Source: CAYPQL01 sp964412905
GTDB taxonomy: Bacteria > Patescibacteriota > Minisyncoccia > JAHIHE01 > JAGLIN01
DNA: 43,473 nucleotides
Assembly (NCBI GenBank): GCA_964412905.1
Contig: CAYPQL010000004.1
Span: 1 to 43,473, forward strand
Direction: 5' to 3'
Positions 17,628 to 24,285 of this stretch are shown in pieces; position 1 is the stretch's first letter; each line of letters opens with the position of its first letter. The translations under genes and the position numbers were made by a program. The notes under the pieces were generated by a model, which ran no database searches, was not told the origin of the DNA, and saw nothing but the letters and a program-made list of their open reading frames with translations.

Positions 17628-18350
17628 CTAATACCTGACACTATGCTCTTCCTTCCATTCTTTAATTTTCTTATGATTTCCGCCTAACAAGATTTTGGGC
17701 GCGACCCATCTTGTTTTTTTGTTGGGCGCAAAAATTTCCGGTTTTGTGTAATGAGGATGCTCCAAGCGCCAGTCTTGCGAGAAAGACTCGTTCTTTGACG
17801 ATTCTTTGTTTCCCAAAACTCCGCCAATCAGCCTTGAGACGGAATCAACAATAGCCATTGCCGGAATTTCTCCTCCCGTCAAAATATATTCGCCGATGGA
17901 AATTTCCCCGTCAGCCAGATATTTCGCGACTCTCTCGTCAACGCCCTCGTATCTGCCGCAAATCAAAATAATCCTGTCCAGTTTCGCAAATTCGCCTGCC
18001 ATCTTCTGATTATATTTTTCACCCTTGGCCGACATCAAAAAAACTTTGGTGTTTTTAAAAAACCTTTTATTTTTCGTCCCGTCCTTTTTTATAATTTTTA
18101 AGTCTAATAATGCCCTATAAACAGGCTCAATCTTCATTACCATTCCCGCCCCTCCGCCATACGGAGTATCGTCAACTTTATGATGCTTATCTTTCGCATA
18201 CTTCCGCAAATCATGGATTTTGATATTTATAATCCCCTTCTTCTCCGCCCGCGCTAAAATACCTGCGCTAAAGTATGAATCTCCGCCTGTGGCGGATCCG
18301 CCACAGGCGGAAAAAATTTTCGGAAAAATTGTGATGATGTCAAATTGCAT
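17628..18350 (-). CDS. trmD: tRNA (guanine-37-N1)-methyltransferase
   Basis: Methylates G37 next to the anticodon to prevent frameshifting. It shows the trefoil-knot SPOUT signatures: MQFDIITIFP, DDTPYGGGAGMVMK, LICGRYEGVDERV, ISIGEYILTGGEIPAM and the C-terminal DWRLEHPHYTKPEIF. Total length is 240 aa. Residues about 15-26, around CGGSATGG, are an in-frame 30-bp palindrome insertion between FPKIFS and the helix FSAGILARAEKK. The usual neighbour rimM is missing here; the upstream space holds a frameshifted DUF4325 gene instead. Confidence 0.96.
   Translation of the reverse strand: MQFDIITIFPKIFSACGGSATGGDSYFSAGILARAEKKGIINIKIHDLRKYAKDKHHKVDDTPYGGGAGMVMKIEPVYRALLDLKIIKKDGTKNKRFFKNTKVFLMSAKGEKYNQKMAGEFAKLDRIILICGRYEGVDERVAKYLADGEISIGEYILTGGEIPAMAIVDSVSRLIGGVLGNKESSKNESFSQDWRLEHPHYTKPEIFAPNKKTRWVAPKILLGGNHKKIKEWKEEHSVRY
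18282..18311. repeat. 30-bp perfect palindrome inside trmD
   Basis: Perfect palindrome centred on GGCGGATCCGCC, in-frame in trmD, encoding CGGSATGG. It reads in the same frame (GGC GGA TCC GCC) as the copy in pth. Confidence 0.9.
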
Positions 18351-18377
18351 AGAAATCTCTTGTAACTTTATTAAAGC

Positions 18378-18932
18378 CTAAAGCTTTCCTCTGTCAAACA
18401 CTTTAATTGCTTCAATTGCATTTTCATATTTTAAATGATATTCCCTAACGGTATCTTCAAGATTATCATTATATTTTCCCGCCCCTTTAATAACTCTGAA
18501 AAATTCATCAGAAGCAATACTTGTATCATCGTTCCGGTAAGCTTCAGCAACGAACTGATAAAATCTTTCTAAGTCTGATGGATGTTTAGTGTGCCAAGTT
18601 GTCTTGAGTAAAAAAATATCTTAATTTTTCCTCTGTTTCTTTATTTATGTTTCCATATTTCGATTCAAAATATTTTCTCAAAGTTTCCAATGTAGCTGAA
18701 ACGGAAGAATTTTCAGTATTTAACAATTTCACATTTTTAAACTTTTCAGCAATTTTTGTGATCACTTCATCTGCCCAAGATGGCGCCAAAACTTTAACCC
18801 CGGAAAAATCTATTTCAATTAGCTCGTCTTTTTCTAATCCCCTAAGTGTGTGAGCCCTCATAGCCAAATACGCCTCGCGGCCGGCTGGCCTAGAAGTTAA
18901 AACTTCTCCGAATTTTTTAGTTCTATGAGCAT
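18378..18932 (-). pseudogene. DUF4325 (STAS-like) protein, probably frameshifted twice
   Basis: The largest open piece (18586-18867) contains a STAS-like DUF4325 core: IDFSGVKVLAPSWADEVITK and LLNTENSSVSATLETLRKYF. The conserved family start appears upstream but in two frames: ATG at 18930-18932 reads MLIELK and then, after a run of six A, the other frame reads KFGEVLTSRPAGREAYLAMR. One extra A would restore MLIELKKFGEVLTSRPAGRE. Near the 3' end a run of seven T again separates the frame from an open continuation (TTWHTKHPSDLERFYQFVAE to DRGKL, stop at 18378) that has no ATG, GTG or TTG start. Either the gene is decaying or two homopolymer errors exist. The downstream piece may instead be a separate gene. 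Confidence 0.65.
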
Positions 18933-19084
18933 AATAATTAGTTATAAAGTTTGTAAAGTTCTTAAGGTTATAAAGTTTTTTGAACTATAAAGATAAAATC
19001 GCCAAACAGTCTTTGATGCTTTCTTCTCGTTTTTATGATACCATGAATTGCAGTTTAATCAAATTCTTCGCAACAAGCTAGGTG

Positions 19085-19113
19085 TTGACAAATTTTGATT
19101 ATCATATTAGACT
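19085..19113 (+). promoter_or_regulatory. Sigma-70-type promoter for the 59-aa membrane ORF
   Basis: TTGACA at 19085-19090, a 17-base spacer, then TAGACT (19108-19113). It lies 17 bases before the GTG start. The same -10 hexamer is used before the thrS leader. Confidence 0.55.
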
Positions 19114-19130
19114 TTTGTTGAGGTTGAGAA

Positions 19131-19310
19131 GTGTTATCAAAAAAATCAAGAGAAGATATTTTTGGGGCAGGAGTTCTTGTTTTCCTTATACTTTTATATT
19201 TTAATATTATAAAAGTTGAAATAGGAGCTAAAGTAATATTTTATTTTTTCTGTGCTATCATTGTCTTAATGATAATAAACGGAATTTATAAAAATATAAA
19301 AGCAAAATAG
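19131..19310 (+). CDS. Small membrane protein (59 aa), unknown
   Basis: GTG-start ORF preceded by a gagg-type ribosome-binding site and a promoter-like pair. It encodes LSKKSREDIFGAG, followed by two hydrophobic spans (VLVFLILLYFNII and VIFYFFCAIIVLMII) and a Lys-rich tail. A strong hairpin terminator follows. Promoter, start signal, two membrane spans and terminator together argue for a real gene. It sits on the opposite strand inside the rpsP-trmD block. Confidence 0.6.
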   Translation: MLSKKSREDIFGAGVLVFLILLYFNIIKVEIGAKVIFYFFCAIIVLMIINGIYKNIKAK

Positions 19311-19338
19311 GCAAAATAACTGCCTTCTTTTTTTATTC

Positions 19339-19377
19339 AAAAAACCGCGCTATATTTAAGATAGCACGGTTTTTTTA
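19339..19377. terminator. Bidirectional terminator
   Basis: aaaaaaccgcgctat and atagcacggtttttt form a stem with one mismatch, flanked by an A run and a T run. It serves both the + strand 59-aa ORF and the - strand KH gene. Confidence 0.85.
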
Positions 19378-19397
19378 TATTGTAAATTCACAATAAA

Positions 19398-19736
19398 TTA
19401 TAGCTTGAGATCATTAACTACATCCTCTACATTAGACACATTAGATGCATTAGAAATATCTTCTCTTCGCGGTCTTGTTGAACCTTCCGGCTCAATGATT
19501 TTGAAGTTAACTCTAGCGTTATTCTTTGCTCCGATAACCCTCAAAAGAGTTCTGATGGATTTCGCGGTTGAACCTTGTCGTCCGATAACTTGTCCCATAT
19601 CAGCCTGATTGATTTTAAGGGAGATAAGAACTCCCATTTCATCAACTGTTCTTTCAATTTGAACATCATTTGGATTATCAACGATTGATTTGACTACGAA
19701 TTCTACGAAGTCTTTATCTGTTGTTGTCTCGCTCAT
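19398..19736 (-). CDS. khpA: KH-domain RNA-binding protein (KhpA/YlqC family)
   Basis: Small RNA-binding protein of the family encoded next to rpsP in many bacteria. The single KH domain has the GxxG loop IGRQGSTAKSIRTLL (residues about 51-65) and the following strand ARVNFKIIEPEG. A Ser/Asn/Val-rich tail extends beyond the usual end. The ATG at 19736 (MSETTTDKDFVEF) is preferred over an upstream in-frame TTG. The predicted protein is 112 aa, slightly longer than the usual 75-80. Confidence 0.9.
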   Translation of the reverse strand: MSETTTDKDFVEFVVKSIVDNPNDVQIERTVDEMGVLISLKINQADMGQVIGRQGSTAKSIRTLLRVIGAKNNARVNFKIIEPEGSTRPRREDISNASNVSNVEDVVNDLKL

Positions 19737-19934
19737 ATTCTGATTTTTCCTTTTACTTCCAAACAAAAATATTTGTATGGAATTAGTTAACTGATTAGCT
19801 AATTATTATTATTTTACGCGGTTAATTTGGGCTGTCGACCTCCGTTTTATTTTTAAAAATAAAACATATCATTTTTCAAGAATTAACCGCATACATAAAT
19901 ACATATTAAAGAGCAGGGTTTTTTGGCTTCTGGA

Positions 19935-20360
19935 TTATTTTTTTGCTTCTTCGCTCTTTTTCTCGATTTCTTTATTCTCTGGCGCTGGTTTATCCTCTGG
20001 CTTATCCTCTGCTTTTACTTCTTGTTTCTCAGCTTCTTTCTTCGCTTTTTCTGCCGCTTCTTTCGCCAGCTTCTCCATCTCTTCCTTGCTTTTCTTTTTC
20101 GGCTTCCATGAAGTAACTTTTTCTCCTTTTATAATTCCGGCGTCNNNNNNNNNNTTATGGACCGTCGCGGACGGTTTCGCGCCTTTTGAAATCCAATATT
20201 CAATTCTTTCGTTTTTCAAAACTCTTTCTTTCGTATGGGGATTATAGTGCCCCAAAATCTCAATAAACTTTCCGCTCGGAGCTCTTCTGCCATCAGCAAC
20301 AGTCACTCTAAACTGAGCTTTATTTCTTTTTCCTACGCGGCTTAGCCTTATCTTTAGCAT
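19935..20360 (-). CDS. rpsP: 30S ribosomal protein S16 with acidic/basic C-terminal tail
   Basis: S16 core: MLKIRLSRVGKRNKAQFRVTV, ADGRRAPSGKFIEILGHYNP, RIEYWISKGAKPSATVH, DAGIIKGEK. About 50 extra residues at the C-terminus are almost only Lys, Glu, Ala and Pro, a tail often seen in low-complexity extensions of CPR ribosomal proteins. A run of ten N (20145-20154) hides four codons where the family has roughly Asn-Leu-Leu-Val; the frame is kept across it, so the gap size is consistent with the true length. Confidence 0.95.
   Translation of the reverse strand: MLKIRLSRVGKRNKAQFRVTVADGRRAPSGKFIEILGHYNPHTKERVLKNERIEYWISKGAKPSATVHXXXXDAGIIKGEKVTSWKPKKKSKEEMEKLAKEAAEKAKKEAEKQEVKAEDKPEDKPAPENKEIEKKSEEAKK
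20145..20154. other. Assembly gap (10 N)
   Basis: Ten undetermined bases inside rpsP. The reading frame and family alignment agree with a gap of about this size. Confidence 1.
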
Positions 20361-20431
20361 GAATGTTTCTTAATAATTTAATTAGCCAACACTTTAACAT
20401 AATAGTTTATATTTTAATTTATGTCAAATGC

Positions 20432-20752
20432 TCAAACCTCTCTCACATCTTTCCCCTTGCAAAACGGACAGATATAAATACTCCGGCTGTGCTCTTCTTC
20501 GATTATTATTCCCATAATTTTTGATTTTACTTTTTTGGCAAACGGCTGGCTGGCGAAATAATAAAAAGCTTCGTGCTCGCTGATCAGCATTCCTTCTCGC
20601 GGACATTCCGGATTTTTGCACTGCAGCGCGTCCGTTTTATACCTGTCCGGATGCTTTTCTCCCGAAGGAGGATTAAAATCATTCCAGTCTTTATACGACC
20701 TGAAATGGCTTTTGAAAAGCTCTCTTTTATACCAAACTTTATGCCGTTTCAT
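20432..20752 (-). CDS. Zinc-ribbon-like protein, unknown function
   Basis: 106 aa. Two Cys pairs, CKNPEC (about residues 45-50) and CPFC (about 95-98), could bind one zinc. The N-terminal third is basic and aromatic (MKRHKVWYKRELFKSHFRSY). I recognise no named family; it could bind nucleic acid or the ribosome. It lies just upstream of rpsP on the same strand, separated by about 70 bases. Confidence 0.7.
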   Translation of the reverse strand: MKRHKVWYKRELFKSHFRSYKDWNDFNPPSGEKHPDRYKTDALQCKNPECPREGMLISEHEAFYYFASQPFAKKVKSKIMGIIIEEEHSRSIYICPFCKGKDVREV

Positions 20753-20756
20753 AGAT

Positions 20757-20786
20757 TAGTATTAAATATGCAGTATTAAGTATTAA
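20757..20786. repeat. agtattaa-type degenerate tandem repeat (intergenic)
   Basis: Repeats of agtattaa / agtatt. The same unit is translated in miaB (about 25088-25122 and 25793-25822, SIKYSVSSIK and SIKYQVLSIK) and in ileS (about 30101-30132, SIKYLVLSIK). Confidence 0.7.
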
Positions 20787-20936
20787 GGGGTTTTATATTA
20801 TTAAAATTATACCAGCTTATATGGCTTTTGTGAAGTCGGATAAGTAATAAAGTTCGTAAAGTTAAAAGTTGTAAAGTTATTGATTTTATTTCCATACTTT
20901 CAACTTTATGGACTTTATGGACTTTTGACTTATCTA

Positions 20937-20965
20937 TTGACAAGATTGCATTTTTGATGTTATAT
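20937..20965 (+). promoter_or_regulatory. Sigma-70-type promoter for the 299-aa protein
   Basis: TTGACA at 20937-20942, a 17-base spacer, then TTATAT (20960-20965). It is 45 bases upstream of the ATG, with a strong ribosome-binding site (gcaaggagg) between. Confidence 0.65.
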
Positions 20966-21009
20966 GAAAGTGCAACGAATAACATTTCGTATGCAAGGAG
21001 GAAAACAAA

Positions 21010-21909
21010 ATGAATAATGGAAAAGAATGCGGATGTGACTATCTGAATGTTGATACAGAAACATTCAAGAAATATCCAACAGAGATAGCTGTGGTCGAAG
21101 CTATAGAAATTTTGCCGGCGCTATTCCATCAAAAAAGAGATTTTAAAAAGGTTATAAGAATAGCAGCGTTGCTTCCGACAAAGGAAGAAATGAACGAGAC
21201 CTTGAAAAAGAATGAGAGAAGTCTTGAAAGATTAGAAAGAGACATAACCGTGATCAAAGAATCAAACACAAAAAAACTGAATGCGACCATCCATGCTATC
21301 GAAGGATCTTTTGCAAATGTCTTAGTGAATAGCCCGTTCACTGAGCAGGAAGACATTATAAAGTTTCTTTCACAGTACGCGAAACAGCATGAACTTGGGA
21401 TGAATTTTTGGAAAAAAAGGCTTCTCGCTCACCTTTGCGGAGATCCAAAAAATACTCCTTTGAACCAGATAGAGTACTGGAACTCATATTATGATAATAT
21501 AAAAACTCTCATAAGTGAGTTTGGGCTTCCTGAAGAAGATTTTAAGAAAATCCTCATTGCTGTGGCGGAAGAGAAAAAACATAAATCGCCTGTCGATTGC
21601 ATCAATGCTCTAATCAAGATGGGAGTTCCTGTCAACTATAATGCATATCTTGAGGTAGCCGATAATTATATGAAAGCGGCGAATGAAAAAGATTGCAAAT
21701 GTGACAGGAGGACATATGCTATAATGGCATGCGAATTATACGAGTTTATCGGAAAAAATTTCGAAATCGGATCAAGACAAAAAATATTGAAGATCTGGAT
21801 AATTGAAGAAAAAGAAAGCTATCCTGCTTCAAAGAAAACAATAGAAACATCCAGTGAGATTATAGGCTTCAAATACAAGCCCCTTAGCTTCTGGAACAGT
21901 TTTAAATAA
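21010..21909 (+). CDS. Unknown helical protein (299 aa) with two CxC motifs
   Basis: No family recognised. The protein is nearly all helical. It starts MNNGKECGCDYLNVD and has a second Cys-x-Cys at DCKCDRRTYAIMACELYEF (about residue 227). Residues about 60-85 could form a coiled coil (NETLKKNERSLERLERDITV). It has its own consensus-like promoter, a textbook ribosome-binding site and its own terminator, so it is a self-contained transcription unit, unusual among its neighbours. It has no signal peptide or membrane span, so it is probably cytoplasmic. Helical-repeat (TPR-like) folding is possible but not demonstrable here. Confidence 0.85.
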   Translation: MNNGKECGCDYLNVDTETFKKYPTEIAVVEAIEILPALFHQKRDFKKVIRIAALLPTKEEMNETLKKNERSLERLERDITVIKESNTKKLNATIHAIEGSFANVLVNSPFTEQEDIIKFLSQYAKQHELGMNFWKKRLLAHLCGDPKNTPLNQIEYWNSYYDNIKTLISEFGLPEEDFKKILIAVAEEKKHKSPVDCINALIKMGVPVNYNAYLEVADNYMKAANEKDCKCDRRTYAIMACELYEFIGKNFEIGSRQKILKIWIIEEKESYPASKKTIETSSEIIGFKYKPLSFWNSFK

Positions 21910-21940
21910 TAGGATAGTTCAATAACTTCCTATTTTTTTT
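21908..21940 (+). terminator. Terminator of the 299-aa gene
   Basis: AATAGGA and TCCTATT form a perfect 7-bp stem that begins inside the TAA stop codon, followed by six T. Its last T residues overlap the -35 box of the thrS leader promoter. Confidence 0.85.
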
Positions 21941-21967
21941 GACAACTTCCCAAAAATCATATAGACT
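21939..21967 (+). promoter_or_regulatory. Sigma-70-type promoter of the thrS T-box leader
   Basis: TTGACA (21939-21944), 17-base spacer, TAGACT (21962-21967). It directly abuts the preceding terminator. Confidence 0.7.
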
Positions 21968-21973
21968 CTATCT

Positions 21974-22241
21974 AGAAGTAATTGGAATGGATACCAACCA
22001 TTCTTGGAAATAAATGTCATTCTGAATTTATTTCAGAATCTTTCATCTATTACATCTTGCCTTTACCATAAATCAAAGACAAGTCCTAATACAAAAAAGA
22101 TCCTGAAACAAGTTCAGGATGACAGGCTTTTCAATCCCGACACAAATCGGGACTAACCTTCTAAACAATTTGAAAGTGAAAAATACAGGTGGAACCGTCC
22201 CGATTGCTCGGGACCCTGAAGCGCTAATAAATAGTGCTTTT
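21974..22241 (+). promoter_or_regulatory. T-box leader for threonyl-tRNA synthetase
   Basis: The 3' part is a textbook T-box antiterminator: helix A1 CAGG (22185-22188) with CCTG (22214-22217), a 7-base bulge TGGAACC (22189-22195) matching the UGGNACC consensus that binds the tRNA 3' end, and helix A2 GTCCCGA (22196-22202) with TCGGGAC (22207-22213). A terminator stem, AAGCGCT with AGTGCTT and a T run, follows at 22218-22241. At the 5' end a 6-bp hairpin (GAATGG/CCATTC, 21985-22003) presents ATACCAA in its loop; ACC is a threonine codon and may be the specifier. The bulge base A predicts discriminator U in the tRNA. A palindromic repeat (22015-22125) has entered between the two parts. The T-box class is known; its use here is inferred. 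Confidence 0.8.
22015..22125. repeat. TGTCATTCTGA palindromic element, 111-bp variant in thrS leader
   Basis: The ends are tgtcattctgaatttatttc and, at the other side, gaaacaagttcaggatgaca, forming long inverted arms. It shares these ends with the elements at 24679-24818 and 43199-43335 but has a shorter, different centre. Confidence 0.85.
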
Positions 22242-22364
22242 TATTATATCTTTTTATTATTAAGATTAATGCAAAATGTAAAATTCAAAATGGAAAATGA
22301 CAATGTAAAATTCAAAATTAAGCAAACAAAAAGCGCGAGAAAATAAGCAATTTAAAAATTTTAA

Positions 22365-22405
22365 CATTTTAATCTGTCATTTTGATTTTTGATATTTACA
22401 TTTTT
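22365..22405. repeat. 41-bp AT-rich repeat, inverted copy of 4144-4184
   Basis: Exact reverse complement of 4144-4184. It occupies the space between the T-box terminator and thrS. Together with aaaatgtaaaattcaaaatg at 22273-22292 and a shorter relative at 22301 it makes the leader AT-rich and repeat-derived. Confidence 0.85.
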
Positions 22406-22427
22406 AATTATAAATAAATATAAAACT

Positions 22428-24182
22428 ATGAACAAAGAACAAAAAATGGAAATCAAAAGACATTCACTGGCGCACATCCTCGCCAGCGCGGTTTTGGAGA
22501 TGTTTCCGGAGGCGAAATTCGGCGTGGGGCCGAATGTTGAAAACGGGTTTTATTACGACTTTGATCTGCCGAGAACTTTGATTCCGGAAGATTTGCCGAT
22601 TCTGGAAAAGAAGATGGTTAAAATTATAAACAAAAACTTTCCTTTTGAGAAAAGAGTCGTATCTCATGATAAGGCTATAGAATTATTTAAAAAAGCAAAG
22701 CAGGATTATAAAGTTGAGATATTGAACGACGAAGCGAAAGAAGGCGAAATTTCGCTTTATAGAACCGGAGAATTTGTTGATTTATGCCGAGGCCCGCACA
22801 TTGATTCCACGGGCGAACTAGACGCCCGCGCGTTTAAACTCACAAAAATCGCCGGCGCTTATTGGCGGGGCGATGAGAAAAACAAAATGCTCCAGCGAAT
22901 TTACGGCGTCGCGTTTGAGAATAAAAATAAATTAGCAGAATATTTGAAACAGCAAGAAGAAGCGGGGAAAAGAGATCATAGGAAGCTGGGGAAGGAATTG
23001 GATTTGTTTTGTTTTTCCGATCTTGTGGGTCCGGGATTGCCTTTATTTACTCCAAGAGGAACAATAATTAAAGAAGAGCTTCAGAAACATATTGAAAAAA
23101 TTTGCCGTAATTATGGTTTCCAAAAAGTAATAACCCCTCATTTAACCAAAATTGATCTATATGAAATTTCCGGTCATGCTAAAAAATTCAGCAAGGAACT
23201 TTTCCATGTATCATCGGAAGCCGGACATAATTTTGTTATGAAACCTGTCCAATGTCCGCATCAAACGCAAATTTACGCGTCCAGACCCAGATCCTACAAA
23301 GATCTGCCGATACGATATATGGAATCCGAAAAACAATATCGCGCGGAAAAAACGGGCGAGGTCGGCGGATTAAACAGAGTATATGCCATAACCGTAGAAG
23401 ATGGCCATACTTTTTGCAGGCCGGATCAAGTCAAAAATGAGATAATCGGATTAGTTAATATAATTAAAGATTTTTATACGGCTTTAGGATTATGGAAAAA
23501 TCATTGGGTTTCTCTTTCTGTTCGCGATTATGCTCATCCGGAAAAATATATCGGCGAGCCGAAAGATTGGGATTTATGCGAAAAAATGCTTCAAGTTGTT
23601 TCCGACGAATTAGGCTTAAACGCCAAGCGATGCGAAGGCGAAGCCGCATTATATGGTCCTAAACTGGATTTTATGTTCAAAGATGCTATGGGCAAAGAAG
23701 TGCAGATTCCGACCGTTCAAGTAGATTTTGCAACACCTAAAAAATTTAATCTTTTATATACAGATAAAGATGGAATAGAAAAACATCCGGTTATGGTGCA
23801 TCGAGCGGTATTGGGATCTTATGAAAGATTTATGGCTTTATTAATTGAGCATTACGCCGGCGCTTTCCCACTTTGGCTATCCCCTGTTCAAATCAAAATC
23901 CTGCCCGTTTCCAGCGAGAAGCATTTGGAATACGCGCAGAAAATAAATTCTTTGCTCTTGAAAAATGACATAAGGTCTGAAATTGACGACTCTAACGAAA
24001 GCATCGGCAAAAAAATCCGCGAAGCGGAAAAACAAAAAACGCCGTATATGCTCGTCGTCGGCGATAAAGAAATAGACGAAAATTCCGTGGCAGTGAGAGA
24101 AAGAGGATCAAGAGATATTAAGACAATGGAATTTGGGAAGTTTGTAGAGAGGATTAGAGAAGAAATTGAAAAGAAAAAATAA
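22428..24182 (+). CDS. thrS: Threonyl-tRNA synthetase, without TGS domain
   Basis: Class II synthetase charging tRNA-Thr. It starts directly with the editing domain (HSLAHILASAVLEMFPEAKFGVGP, then DLCRGPHIDSTGELDARAFKLTKIAGAYWRGD), so the N-terminal TGS domain found in most bacterial enzymes is absent. The catalytic core follows: motif 2 region RYMESEKQYRAEKTGEVGGLNRV, zinc ligands in KPVQCPHQTQ and EDGHTFC, and motif 3 HRAVLGSYERFMALLIEHY. An anticodon-binding domain ends the protein (KILPVSSEKHLEYAQKI). Length 584 aa against about 640 in E. coli. The ATG at 22428 is preferred to an upstream one lying in the AT repeat. It is controlled by the T-box leader. Confidence 0.96.
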   Translation: MNKEQKMEIKRHSLAHILASAVLEMFPEAKFGVGPNVENGFYYDFDLPRTLIPEDLPILEKKMVKIINKNFPFEKRVVSHDKAIELFKKAKQDYKVEILNDEAKEGEISLYRTGEFVDLCRGPHIDSTGELDARAFKLTKIAGAYWRGDEKNKMLQRIYGVAFENKNKLAEYLKQQEEAGKRDHRKLGKELDLFCFSDLVGPGLPLFTPRGTIIKEELQKHIEKICRNYGFQKVITPHLTKIDLYEISGHAKKFSKELFHVSSEAGHNFVMKPVQCPHQTQIYASRPRSYKDLPIRYMESEKQYRAEKTGEVGGLNRVYAITVEDGHTFCRPDQVKNEIIGLVNIIKDFYTALGLWKNHWVSLSVRDYAHPEKYIGEPKDWDLCEKMLQVVSDELGLNAKRCEGEAALYGPKLDFMFKDAMGKEVQIPTVQVDFATPKKFNLLYTDKDGIEKHPVMVHRAVLGSYERFMALLIEHYAGAFPLWLSPVQIKILPVSSEKHLEYAQKINSLLLKNDIRSEIDDSNESIGKKIREAEKQKTPYMLVVGDKEIDENSVAVRERGSRDIKTMEFGKFVERIREEIEKKK

Positions 24183-24191
24183 AAATATGCC

Positions 24192-24229
24192 ATAGTATCT
24201 TTTAGGACGACCGTCCGAAAAGACACTAT
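24192..24229. repeat. Imperfect palindrome between thrS and miaB
   Basis: atagtatcttttaggacg pairs with cgtccgaaaagacactat at all but two positions. Its design (T run, then GGACG/CGTCC centre) resembles the 48-bp perfect palindrome at 11849-11896. It may end the thrS transcript. Confidence 0.7.
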
Positions 24230-24285
24230 AATTAAATCTGTGTTCGTCTGTGCCTTCAGCCAGTGTTTATCAGTGTGCTATTAAT

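Noticed and set aside
20776..20985. 69-codon - strand frame before the 299-aa gene
   Set aside because: It is made mostly of the aagttaaaagtt repeat (KVHKVHKVES) and crosses the promoter of the next gene.
22119..22346. 75-codon + strand frame in the thrS leader
   Set aside because: It covers the T-box antiterminator and terminator; the peptide is a readout of repeats.
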